A stretch of DNA of 64,000 nucleotides from Ferrovibrio terrae_A. Lineage in GTDB: Bacteria; Pseudomonadota; Alphaproteobacteria; Ferrovibrionales; Ferrovibrionaceae. The stretch is from contig NZ_CALSAN010000009.1 of NCBI RefSeq assembly GCF_943372915.1, positions 1 to 64,000 of the forward strand. The letters are read 5' to 3'. The translations under genes and the position numbers were made by a program. The notes beneath the pieces were generated by a model, which made no database searches, had not been told where the DNA came from, and saw only the letters and a list, made by a program, of their open reading frames with translations. Below, piece after piece: positions 16,588 to 24,413 of this stretch (position 1 is the stretch's first letter; the number at the start of each line of letters is the position of its first letter).

Positions 16588-17001
16588 ATGAAAACCAGCA
16601 TCCATCGCGTGCCCGTCGAATGGGGCGATGCCGATCCAGCCCGCATCGTGTTCTATCCGCGCTACTTTGCCTGGTTCGATGCCTCCACGCGGCATCTGTG
16701 GGAAAGCGTTGGCATCGATATGCGCACCATCTTCGACCAGCATGGCGTGGTCGGCATCCCGATTGCCGAGGCGAATGCCAAATTCCTCAGCCCGTCGAAA
16801 TTCGGCGACGTGATCGAGGTGCATTCCTCCATTCCCGAATGGGGTGAGAAGCATTTCCTCGTCGTGCATAAGGTATTCAATGCCGGGGTGCAGGCGGTGG
16901 AAGGTTACGAGCGCCGCGTCTGGGCGGCGGAACGGCCAGACAAGCCGGGACGGCTCAAGGCCCTGCCGGTGCCGGATGCGATTCGCAAACTCTTTGAGTA
17001 A
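16588..17001 (+). CDS. 4-hydroxybenzoyl-CoA thioesterase-like hotdog protein
   Basis: A 137-residue hotdog-fold acyl-CoA thioesterase. VEWGDADPARIVFYPRYFAW has the catalytic aspartate of the 4-hydroxybenzoyl-CoA thioesterase family, followed by the conserved FDAS helix. GGGAGG precedes the ATG by 9 bases. It diverges from the MarR gene. In the proposed scheme it hydrolyses the aromatic acyl-CoA released by the thiolase, giving 4-hydroxybenzoate, vanillate or protocatechuate for the pca genes next door. Confidence 0.88.
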   Translation: MKTSIHRVPVEWGDADPARIVFYPRYFAWFDASTRHLWESVGIDMRTIFDQHGVVGIPIAEANAKFLSPSKFGDVIEVHSSIPEWGEKHFLVVHKVFNAGVQAVEGYERRVWAAERPDKPGRLKALPVPDAIRKLFE

Positions 17002-17004
17002 GGG

Positions 17005-17772
17005 TCAGGCCAGCGCCATGCGGATGCCTTCGGCGGCATACAGCAGCGGCGAGAGATAGCGTTGCTGCATCTCTTCCGCCGTGATGCGGCTGGCATGGCC
17101 GCTGACATTCATCGCTGCCAGCACGCGGCCGGACTGGTTGCGGATCGGCACGGCAATCGAGCGCAGCCCGATCTCCAGCTCCTGGTCCACCATGGCAAAG
17201 CCGTCGCGACGCGCCTCGTTGACGCGCTCGCGCAGCGCCGCCGGGTCGGTCACGGTATGCGGGGTGAGGGGCTTGAAGCTGCTCTCGCTGAAAAACTGCT
17301 CCAGTTCGCTGGGCCGCAGGTCGGCCAGCAGCACGCGACCCATCGAGGTGCAGAAAGCGGGCAGGCGGGTGCCAATGCCCAGTGCGACCGACATGATGCG
17401 CTTGGTCGGCACACGGGCGACATAAACGATGTCGCTGCCTTCCAGCACCGAGATCGAGCAGGATTCATTCACCTGCTCGGTCAGCCGCTCCATGAAGGGC
17501 TGCGCGCGTTCCCAGATATGCATCGAAGTCAGGAAGGCAAAGCCGAGTTCCAGCACGCGCGGGGTGAGGCGGAAATACTTGCCGTCGCCGGTGACATAAC
17601 CGAGTTCGCACAGCGTCAGCAGATAGCGACGCGCGGCGGCACGCGTCATATCGGCGCGGCGGGCCACCTCGCTCAGGGTCATCTCGTCGTTGTCGCGGTC
17701 GAAGGCGGTGATGACGCGCAGGCCACGGGCAAGCGAGGTCGAGAAATCCCGGGCGTTGATGGTGGTTGACAA
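17005..17772 (-). CDS. IclR family transcriptional regulator (PcaR/PcaU-like)
   Basis: A 255-residue IclR regulator. The N-terminal winged helix-turn-helix contains MTLSEVARRADMTRAAARRYL; the C-terminal ligand domain contains SMGRVLLADL and QELEIGLRSIAVPIRN. The opening DFSTSLARGLRVITAFD is typical of the PcaR, PcaU and PobR branch, which senses protocatechuate, beta-ketoadipate or 4-hydroxybenzoate. It diverges from pcaHGBDC, and a perfect 9-bp inverted repeat lies between them. Confidence 0.9.
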   Translation of the reverse strand: MSTTINARDFSTSLARGLRVITAFDRDNDEMTLSEVARRADMTRAAARRYLLTLCELGYVTGDGKYFRLTPRVLELGFAFLTSMHIWERAQPFMERLTEQVNESCSISVLEGSDIVYVARVPTKRIMSVALGIGTRLPAFCTSMGRVLLADLRPSELEQFFSESSFKPLTPHTVTDPAALRERVNEARRDGFAMVDQELEIGLRSIAVPIRNQSGRVLAAMNVSGHASRITAEEMQQRYLSPLLYAAEGIRMALA

Positions 17773-17809
17773 GGCCGCGTGGCCTCCCTGTAATGTTTGA
17801 TTATATAAC

Positions 17810-17832
17810 TATTGTGCGTTATCCGCACAATA
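17810..17832. promoter_or_regulatory. Candidate IclR operator between the regulator and pcaH
   Basis: TATTGTGCG and CGCACAATA are perfect inverted arms separated by TTATC. The site is 38 bases before the IclR start and about 90 before pcaH, the usual geometry for autorepression and pca activation. Confidence 0.6.
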
Positions 17833-17923
17833 AGTCAAGAAATTGTCGAACTCTTTGACACAGATCAGCGCAAGACCACCGGCGACCGGATATAGTCGCC
17901 AGCGGAGTATGACGGAGGAAACC

Positions 17924-18631
17924 ATGTCCCAATTGATCGGCTATAAACGGCCGGCAGCCGGCACCCAGCCGAATTATCTGCACGCGCCTTACCAGTCTTC
18001 GATCAAGCGCGCCCCTGGCAAGCCGCTGGTCAAGATGACCCAGACCCTTTCCGAGATCACCGGGCCGGTTTACGGCCATGACCGGGTTGGCCCGCTCGAC
18101 AACGATCTGACCAAGCAACATGCCGGCGAGCCGCTGGGCGAGCGTATCGTGCTGTCCGGCCGTCTGCTCGACGAGGACGGCAAGCCGGTGCCGCATTCGC
18201 TGATCGAGATCTGGCAGGCCAATGCCTGTGGTCGCTATCCGCATCCGGGCGATCAGCATGACGCGCCGCTGGATCCGAATTTCACCGGTTATGGCCGGGC
18301 CGTCACCGACTCGGAAGGCCGCTACCGCTTCGTCACCATCAAGCCCGGTGCCTATCCCTGGCGCAACCATCACAACGCCTGGCGTCCGCAGCACATCCAT
18401 TTCTCGCTGTTCGGGCCCAGCTTCATGACGCGCCTGGTCACCCAGATGTATTTCCCGGGTGACCCGCTGCTGCCGTTTGACCCGATCTTCAACTGTGTCA
18501 CCGATCAGCGCGCGCGCGACAGCATGGTCTCGAAATTCGATTTCGAAACCACGGTGCCGGAATTCGCGCTGGGCTATCAGTGGGACATCGTGCTGCGTGG
18601 CCGCGACGCCACCTACATGGAAAACAAGTAA
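17924..18631 (+). CDS. pcaH: Protocatechuate 3,4-dioxygenase beta subunit
   Basis: The catalytic beta chain of the intradiol dioxygenase that opens protocatechuate to 3-carboxy-cis,cis-muconate. The 235-residue product carries the Fe(III) ligands: a tyrosine in CGRYPHPGD, another in KPGAYPWRNH, and histidines in WRPQHIHFSLFG. The residues around LIEIWQANACGRY are diagnostic. GGAGG exactly 5 bases before the ATG at 17924 decides the start over in-frame upstream codons. First gene of pcaHGBDC. Confidence 0.96.
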   Translation: MSQLIGYKRPAAGTQPNYLHAPYQSSIKRAPGKPLVKMTQTLSEITGPVYGHDRVGPLDNDLTKQHAGEPLGERIVLSGRLLDEDGKPVPHSLIEIWQANACGRYPHPGDQHDAPLDPNFTGYGRAVTDSEGRYRFVTIKPGAYPWRNHHNAWRPQHIHFSLFGPSFMTRLVTQMYFPGDPLLPFDPIFNCVTDQRARDSMVSKFDFETTVPEFALGYQWDIVLRGRDATYMENK

Positions 18632-18651
18632 GACGGCCGGAGATACCTGAA

Positions 18652-19224
18652 ATGACCTTGATGCCCACGGCTTCGGCCACTGTCGGTCCCTACCTGCATA
18701 TCGGCCTGGTGCCGCTTTCGGTGAACGACATCGCCAAGGACGCCAGCAAAGGCGAGACGATCGTGATCAGCGGCCGGGTGCTGGATGGCGAAGGCCAGCC
18801 GGTTCCCGATGCCCTGATCGAATTCTGGCAGGCCAATGCGGCCGGCAAATACGCCCATCCGGAAGACACCCAGGACAAGCCGCTGGATGGCAAGTTCACC
18901 GGCTTTGGCCGCGTGCCCACCGACAAGGAAGGCCGCTACAGCTTCACCACGGTGAAGCCGGGCGCCGTACCGGGCCCGGGCAACACGCTGCAGGCGCCGC
19001 ATATCGTGATCTGCCTGTTCATGCGCGGCATGCTCAAGCACCTCTATACCCGCATCTATTTCTCGGACGAGGCGGCAGCCAATGCCAACGACCCCGTGCT
19101 GGGCGTGATCGAGGATGCGGCCCGGCGCCCGACCCTGATTGCCGATCGTGCATCCGGCAAGGCGGAGTATCGCTGGGACATTCGCATGCAGGGTGAAGGC
19201 GAAACCGTCTTTTTCGATTGCTGA
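18652..19224 (+). CDS. pcaG: Protocatechuate 3,4-dioxygenase alpha subunit
   Basis: The partner chain of PcaH, 190 residues. It shares the intradiol fold, including LIEFWQANAAGKYAHPED and GFGRVPTDKEGRYSFTTVKPG, but lacks the full set of iron ligands, as expected for the alpha subunit. ATG 18652 lies 20 bases after the pcaH stop with a GGAG element. It follows the standard PcaH-PcaG order. Confidence 0.95.
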   Translation: MTLMPTASATVGPYLHIGLVPLSVNDIAKDASKGETIVISGRVLDGEGQPVPDALIEFWQANAAGKYAHPEDTQDKPLDGKFTGFGRVPTDKEGRYSFTTVKPGAVPGPGNTLQAPHIVICLFMRGMLKHLYTRIYFSDEAAANANDPVLGVIEDAARRPTLIADRASGKAEYRWDIRMQGEGETVFFDC

Positions 19225-19252
19225 TCCGCGTCCGGGTCAGCAACATGCTGGC

Positions 19253-20617
19253 ATGACCCATCCGGATTCCCCTGCATCCCTGAACCTGTTCGGGCCGCTG
19301 TTCCACAGCCCTGCCATGGCCGCGATCTTCACCGACCGCGGCCATCTGCAGGGCATGCTCGATTTCGAGGCCGCGCTGGCGCGCGCCGAGGCGAAAACCG
19401 GCGTGATCCCGGCAGCCGCAGCCGGCCCGATCGCCGCGCAATGCGATGCGGCGCTGTATGATCTGGCTGCCATTGCCGATGGCGCCACCCGTGGTGGCAA
19501 CAGTGCCATTCCGCTGGTCAAGGCGCTGACGGCAAAAGTCGCGGCCAAGGACAAGGATGCGGCCGGCTTCGTGCATTGGGGCGCCACCAGCCAGGATGCC
19601 ATGGATACCGGCCTGGTGCTGCAGCTGCGCAGCGCGATCGGTCTGATCGAAGCCGATCTCGCCAGACTTTCCGAAGCTTTGGCGGCGCTTGCCCAGAAAC
19701 ATCGTGAAACGCCCATGGTGGGCCGCACCTGGCTGCAGCATGCCCTGCCGGTCACCTTTGGCCTCAAGGCTGCCGGCTGGCTCGATGCCATTGAACGCCA
19801 TCGCGAGCGCGTGATCGAACTGAAGCCGCGCCTGCTGGTGCTGCAATTCGGTGGTGCTGCCGGCACGCTGGCAGCCCTTGGCGACAAGGGCCTGGTGGTG
19901 GCCGAGGCGCTGGCCGCCGAGCTGAACCTCACCATGCCGGCTACGCCTTGGCATGGGGCCCGCGACCGCGTGGTGGAACTCGCCACGGTGCTGGGCCTGC
20001 TCACCGGCAGCCTGGGCAAGATGGCGCGCGATGTGGCGCTGCTGATGCAGACCGATGTGGGTGAGGCCTTCGAGCCAGCTGGCGAGGGGCGCGGTGGTTC
20101 GTCCACCATGCCACATAAGCGCAATCCGGTGGCCTCTGCCGCCGTGCTGGCCGCCGCCACCCGCGTGCCGCATCTGGTCGGCAGCCTGCTCAGCGGCATG
20201 GTACAGGAGCATGAGCGCGGCCTCGGTGGCTGGCATGCCGAATGGACCGTGCTGCCCGAACTGCTGCAGCTCAGCGCCGGCGCACTGGCGCATATGACCG
20301 AGACCATGGCCGGACTGGAGGTCGATGCGGCGCGGATGCGCGCCAATCTCGATGTCACCAATGGCCTGATCATGGCGGAAGCCGTGGCCATGGCGCTGGG
20401 GGCGCAGTTCGGCAAACAGGCCGCGCATCATCTGGTCGAAGCCGCCTCGAAGCGCGCCGTGGCCGAGAAGCGCCATCTCCGCGATGTGCTGGCCGAAGAC
20501 CAGGCCGTGCAACCCCACCTCAAAGGCGAAGCGCTGACAAAGCTGTTCGATCCGCTGGGCTATATCGGTGTTGCCACCGCCCTGATAGATCGGGTGCTCG
20601 CCAAACGCCGTCGATAA
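19253..20617 (+). CDS. pcaB: 3-carboxy-cis,cis-muconate cycloisomerase
   Basis: A 454-residue member of the fumarase/aspartase superfamily that lactonises 3-carboxymuconate. The superfamily signature GGSSTMPHKRNPVAS is near residue 280, and HWGATSQDAMDTGL is the substrate-binding helix near residue 105. The start codon has no obvious ribosome site; the ATG at 19253, 28 bases after pcaG, gives the usual PcaB N-terminus. Confidence 0.94.
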   Translation: MTHPDSPASLNLFGPLFHSPAMAAIFTDRGHLQGMLDFEAALARAEAKTGVIPAAAAGPIAAQCDAALYDLAAIADGATRGGNSAIPLVKALTAKVAAKDKDAAGFVHWGATSQDAMDTGLVLQLRSAIGLIEADLARLSEALAALAQKHRETPMVGRTWLQHALPVTFGLKAAGWLDAIERHRERVIELKPRLLVLQFGGAAGTLAALGDKGLVVAEALAAELNLTMPATPWHGARDRVVELATVLGLLTGSLGKMARDVALLMQTDVGEAFEPAGEGRGGSSTMPHKRNPVASAAVLAAATRVPHLVGSLLSGMVQEHERGLGGWHAEWTVLPELLQLSAGALAHMTETMAGLEVDAARMRANLDVTNGLIMAEAVAMALGAQFGKQAAHHLVEAASKRAVAEKRHLRDVLAEDQAVQPHLKGEALTKLFDPLGYIGVATALIDRVLAKRRR

Positions 20618-20644
20618 CACCAAAAAAACATATCGGAGGAGTCC

Positions 20645-21427
20645 ATGCCGCAAATCGCCACTGATGATGGCGTCGCCCTGCATTACCGTTTCGACGGTCC
20701 CGAAGGGGCGCCGGTTCTGGTGATGTCGAATTCGCTGGGCACCGATCTCAGCATGTGGGAGCCGCAGATGCCGGCCCTGGTGCAGGCTTTCCGCGTGCTG
20801 CGGTATGACACCCGCGGCCATGGCCAGTCGGGACTGCCGCCGGCGCCCTATCAGGTCGACCGCCTGGGCAAGGATGTGCTGGCCCTGATGGATGCGCTGG
20901 CGATCCCCAAGGCGATGTTCTGCGGCCTTTCGATGGGTGGTATGACCGGGATGTGGCTCGGTGTGCATGCGCCGCAGCGCTTCACCAAGCTGGTCTTGTG
21001 CAACACGGCTGCCAAGATCGGCACGCCGGAGGTCTGGAACACCCGCATCGCCGCGGTTGAGAAGGGCGGCATGGCCGCCATCGTGCCGGGCGTGATCCAG
21101 CGCTGGTTCACCGAAGGTTTCATAAAGGCGCAGCCGGCTGAAGTGGAGCGGATTTCCGCCCAGTTGCTGGCGACCAGGCCGGAAGGCTATTGCGGTGCCT
21201 GTGGCGCCGTGCGCGACATGGATCAGCGCAGCAGCATTGCTGCCATCCGCACCCCCACCATGGTGATCGCCGGCACGCATGATCTGGCAACCACTGCGCT
21301 GGACGGGCGGTTTGTCGCCGAGACAATTCCCGGTGCCCGCTATGTCGAATTCCCGGCTGCCCATCTTTCCAATGTCGAGCTGGCGGCCGATTTCACCAAG
21401 ACGCTGATCGGCTTCCTCGCCGGCTAG
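20645..21427 (+). CDS. pcaD: 3-oxoadipate enol-lactonase
   Basis: A 260-residue alpha/beta hydrolase that opens beta-ketoadipate enol-lactone to beta-ketoadipate. The nucleophile is in CGLSMGGMTG, YDTRGHGQS is the typical strand-turn, the acid is in AGTHDLATT and the histidine is in PAAHLSNVE. A strong GGAGGA site precedes the ATG. It is separate from PcaC, not fused as in PcaL. Confidence 0.94.
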   Translation: MPQIATDDGVALHYRFDGPEGAPVLVMSNSLGTDLSMWEPQMPALVQAFRVLRYDTRGHGQSGLPPAPYQVDRLGKDVLALMDALAIPKAMFCGLSMGGMTGMWLGVHAPQRFTKLVLCNTAAKIGTPEVWNTRIAAVEKGGMAAIVPGVIQRWFTEGFIKAQPAEVERISAQLLATRPEGYCGACGAVRDMDQRSSIAAIRTPTMVIAGTHDLATTALDGRFVAETIPGARYVEFPAAHLSNVELAADFTKTLIGFLAG

Positions 21428-21438
21428 GAGAGACTGAA

Positions 21439-21834
21439 ATGGATGACAAGGAGCGTTACGACGCCGGCATGAAGGTGCGGCGCAGTGTGCTGGGCGATGC
21501 CCATGTCGACCGCTCGCTGACCAAGATCAACGACTTCAATGGCGACTTCCAGAACTTCATCACCCGCTATGCCTGGGGCGAGATCTGGACCGATACCACG
21601 CTGGACCGCAAGACGCGCAGCTGCATGGTGCTGTCCACCATGATCGCGCTGAACCGCATTGACGAGTTCAAGCTGCATGTGAAGGCTGCCTTCAACAACG
21701 GCCTGACCAAGGCCGATATCCGCGCGGTGATCAAGCAGGCGGCCGTCTATTGCGGCGTGCCGGCCGCCAACAGCGCCACCCACTGGGCCGAGGAAGTCTT
21801 CGCCCAGATGGAGAAGGACGGCCATAAGTTCTAA
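21439..21834 (+). CDS. pcaC: 4-carboxymuconolactone decarboxylase
   Basis: A 131-residue decarboxylase producing beta-ketoadipate enol-lactone from 4-carboxymuconolactone. The family features are RRSVLGDAHVDRS at the N-terminus and the helix TRSCMVLSTMIALNR. It is the last gene of the pca operon and is followed by a strong terminator. No pcaI, pcaJ or pcaF is present to finish the route to succinyl-CoA and acetyl-CoA in this window. Confidence 0.95.
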   Translation: MDDKERYDAGMKVRRSVLGDAHVDRSLTKINDFNGDFQNFITRYAWGEIWTDTTLDRKTRSCMVLSTMIALNRIDEFKLHVKAAFNNGLTKADIRAVIKQAAVYCGVPAANSATHWAEEVFAQMEKDGHKF

Positions 21835-21861
21835 GGCGGCGGAGCGTCGGCCAGTAAAGAA

Positions 21862-21885
21862 AAACGGCGCCGTGAGGCGCCGTTT
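21862..21885. terminator. Bidirectional terminator between pcaC and the helicase gene
   Basis: AAACGGCGCC and GGCGCCGTTT form a perfect 10-bp stem with a GTGA tetraloop. A-rich sequence flanks it on the left and the right arm ends in T residues, so it can terminate both convergent transcripts. Confidence 0.85.
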
Positions 21886-21910
21886 CCATTTCAGACGATG
21901 CTGCTGGTTT

Positions 21911-23278
21911 TCAGTGCGTGGTCGCTTTGGCCTGCTGGCCGCTGCGCTGGCCACCGCCATGGGAGCGCTGCCCATGACCCTGGCCCTGGCGCTGCTGCCG
22001 CTGACCGTCGGAGCGGCCGCCTTCGGAACGCGGGCCGCCGTGACGCTGACCGTTGCCGCGCGGATTGTTGCGGTTCTGACCATGCGGACGCTGCTGCTGC
22101 GGCCGGCTTTCGTGACGCGGTTCGGCGGCGGTGGCTGCGGCCAGCTTCTCGTCGCCGCGACGGTCGGTGGCAGCAATGCGCTGGCGCGTCACCTTCTCGA
22201 TGTCGCGCAGATAGGCGCGTTCGTCCTGCGAGCAGAGCGAGATCGCCATGCCGTCCTTGCCGGCGCGCGCGGTGCGGCCGATACGGTGCACATAGCTTTC
22301 CGGCACGTTCGGCAGTTCGAAATTCACCACATGGCTGACGCCGGTGACATCGATGCCGCGGGCGGCAATATCGGTGGCGACCAGCACGCGGATGCGGCCG
22401 GCCTTGAAGTCGGCCAGGGCGCGCTCGCGCTGGCTCTGCGACTTGTTGCCATGGATGGCTGCGGCCGGCACGTTGCCGCCGGCCAGATGGCGGGCGACAC
22501 GGTCGGCGCCATGTTTGGTGCGGGTGAAGACCAGGGCGCGGGTGATGTCGGGGTTGGCCATGATCTCCAGCAGCAGGGCGCGCTTGCGCTCGGCTTCGAT
22601 GAAGATCACCTGCTGGTCGATACGCTCGACCGTGGTGGCGGCCGGGGTGACCTCAACGCGCACCGGGTCCTTCAGGAAGCCGGCGGCGAGCTGGGCGATG
22701 TTCTGCGGCATGGTGGCCGAGAAAAACAGGCTCTGGCGCTGCTTGGGCAGGGCCTGCGAGATGCGCTTGATCGCATGCACGAAGCCGAGATCCAGCATCT
22801 GGTCGGCTTCATCCAGCACCACGGTTTCGACGGCGTCGAGGCGCAGGGTGCCCTGCTGCATATGGTCCATCAGGCGACCGGGCGTGGCGACGAGCACGTC
22901 GACGCCGCGGGCCAGGGCCTGCACCTGCGGGTTCATGCCGACGCCACCGAACACGGTGGCGACGCTCAGCTTGGAGTCGTGGCCGTAGGAGCGGAATTTC
23001 TCGGCAATCTGCGAGGCCAGTTCGCGCGTCGGGCTCAGGATCAGTGCACGGCAGGTCTTCGGTGCCGGGCGGCGGTTGCCGGCGGCCAGACGATGCAGGA
23101 TCGGCAGCGCGAAAGCGGCGGTCTTGCCGGTGCCGGTCTGGGCGATGCCGAGCAGATCGCGGCCCTGCAGCACGGGCGGAATGGCCTGGGCCTGGATCGG
23201 GGTGGGCTGGGTGTATTTGCCGGCGGTGATGGCGGTGAGCAGGGCCTGGTTGAGGCCAAGATCATTAAAGCTGGTCAA
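21911..23278 (-). CDS. DEAD-box RNA helicase, RhlE type
   Basis: An ATP-dependent RNA helicase of 455 residues. All core motifs are present in order: TPIQAQAIPP (Q motif), AQTGTGKT, PTRELA, VLDEADQM, FFSATM, ATDIAARGID and HRIGRTARAG. The C-terminal 90 residues are a low-complexity tail rich in Q, R, G and H, likely for RNA contact. I chose TTG at 23278 because AAGGA lies 7 bases upstream and it yields the RhlE-like start TSFNDLGL; the ATG at 23302 has no ribosome site. A role in ribosome assembly or cold growth is inferred from the family. Confidence 0.88.
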   Translation of the reverse strand: MTSFNDLGLNQALLTAITAGKYTQPTPIQAQAIPPVLQGRDLLGIAQTGTGKTAAFALPILHRLAAGNRRPAPKTCRALILSPTRELASQIAEKFRSYGHDSKLSVATVFGGVGMNPQVQALARGVDVLVATPGRLMDHMQQGTLRLDAVETVVLDEADQMLDLGFVHAIKRISQALPKQRQSLFFSATMPQNIAQLAAGFLKDPVRVEVTPAATTVERIDQQVIFIEAERKRALLLEIMANPDITRALVFTRTKHGADRVARHLAGGNVPAAAIHGNKSQSQRERALADFKAGRIRVLVATDIAARGIDVTGVSHVVNFELPNVPESYVHRIGRTARAGKDGMAISLCSQDERAYLRDIEKVTRQRIAATDRRGDEKLAAATAAEPRHESRPQQQRPHGQNRNNPRGNGQRHGGPRSEGGRSDGQRQQRQGQGHGQRSHGGGQRSGQQAKATTH

Positions 23279-23284
23279 AGGGAA

Positions 23285-23290
23285 ATCCTT
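23285..23290 (-). promoter_or_regulatory. Ribosome binding site that decides a TTG start
   Basis: AAGGAT on the minus strand lies 7 bases before TTG 23278. It falls inside the reading frame if the ATG at 23302 were used, which argues for the downstream TTG. Confidence 0.55.
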
Positions 23291-23547
23291 GAAACAAAGC
23301 ATACGACGGCGCGGGGCGTGAATCGCCTGCAGCGCAACGGTCGGACGCGGGGACCGATGAAACGCCCCGCGTGACCTGGGTCGTAATGAAGAGAGACTGA
23401 AGGCACCCGGCAGGACGAAAGAGCAGTTGGAGCGCTCCTCGTTCACGCGGCCTGGCGCGAAAGGCTATCGACGCTGATTAGTCCGTGGACGGCAGCCGGT
23501 ATATGGAGTCTCAAACGCCTGCCGTCAAGCGAAATAACCGGTAATTG

Positions 23548-24399
23548 TCAGAAACCGTACAATTCTGCTGGATTATCAACGAAGATTTTCTTGCGGTCGG
23601 CTTCGTTCGGCGCCCAGTCGAGCATCAGGTCGAGCAGGGCGGCTTCGTCCGGATAGCCGAATTTGGCGGCCTGGGCATGCGGGAAGTTGCTGGCCCAGAT
23701 CATGCGCTGCGGCGCATGTTTGATCAGGGCCTTGGCCAACACGCCGACATCCTCGTAGTTCGGCTTGCCGCTCAGCGAGGTCTCGTAACAGCCGGCCAGC
23801 TTGACCCAGACATTGCCGGTATCGATCAGGCGCAGCAGGCACTGGAAGGACGGATGGTCCACCGGCACCGGCTCGATGAACTTGCCGATATGGTCGATGA
23901 TGATCTTCACCGGCAGGCGCCTGATCATCGCTTCATGCTCGGGCAGCTCGCGACCGTTGAGCTGCAGCAGCATGCTCCAGCCGAACGGCTTGATGCGGGC
24001 GGCCATGTCTTCGGCCACATTCAGCCCCAGCGTGCCGCCGAGCAGGTTCATGATGCGCAGGCCGCGCGCGCCGCCCTTGGTCAGGCGCTCGAGTTCTGCA
24101 TCGGCGACGCCCGGCTTCACCACCACCACGGCGCGGGCCTTGTCCGGCCCCAGTTCGGCGGTGGTGTCCATCACCAGGCGGTTGTCATCGCCATAGGCAT
24201 TGGCCTGCACCACGATCACCCGTTCAAGCCCGAGCCAGTCCATCACCTGACGGTATTCTGGAACACCGACGGGCGGCGGGGTCGGCGTGTTGGGCACGGT
24301 GGCGTAGCGGTCATCGTAGAAATGGATATGGGTGTCGCAGGCGCCCCTGGGCATCTGCAGCTTCGGCTTCGGGCCGGTGAAAACGCGGGTGTATTCCAT
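23548..24399 (-). CDS. Amidohydrolase, probable aldarolactone isomerase/lactonase
   Basis: A 283-residue amidohydrolase-2 family protein like D-galactarolactone isomerase and 2-pyrone-4,6-dicarboxylate lactonase. The metal-site opening CDTHIHFYD is at residues 21-29; KIIIDHIGKF and MIWASNFPH are later barrel strands, and the final ASN in place of GTDWPH is a small variation at a normally Asp-containing strand. Last gene of the leftward uronate operon, it probably interconverts or opens the lactones made by uronate dehydrogenase. Pyrone lactonase is less likely by context. Confidence 0.78.
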   Translation of the reverse strand: MEYTRVFTGPKPKLQMPRGACDTHIHFYDDRYATVPNTPTPPPVGVPEYRQVMDWLGLERVIVVQANAYGDDNRLVMDTTAELGPDKARAVVVVKPGVADAELERLTKGGARGLRIMNLLGGTLGLNVAEDMAARIKPFGWSMLLQLNGRELPEHEAMIRRLPVKIIIDHIGKFIEPVPVDHPSFQCLLRLIDTGNVWVKLAGCYETSLSGKPNYEDVGVLAKALIKHAPQRMIWASNFPHAQAAKFGYPDEAALLDLMLDWAPNEADRKKIFVDNPAELYGF

Positions 24400-24413
24400 G
24401 GTGGACTCCAGAA

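Noticed and set aside
17855..17896. A sigma-70 promoter for pcaH from TTGACA at 17855 and TATAGT at 17891
   Set aside because: The spacer would be 30 bases, far too long.
19034..21364. Open frame of 776 codons antisense to pcaG, pcaB and pcaD
   Set aside because: The plus-strand genes have full catalytic motifs and operon spacing; the antisense translation is compositionally a shadow.
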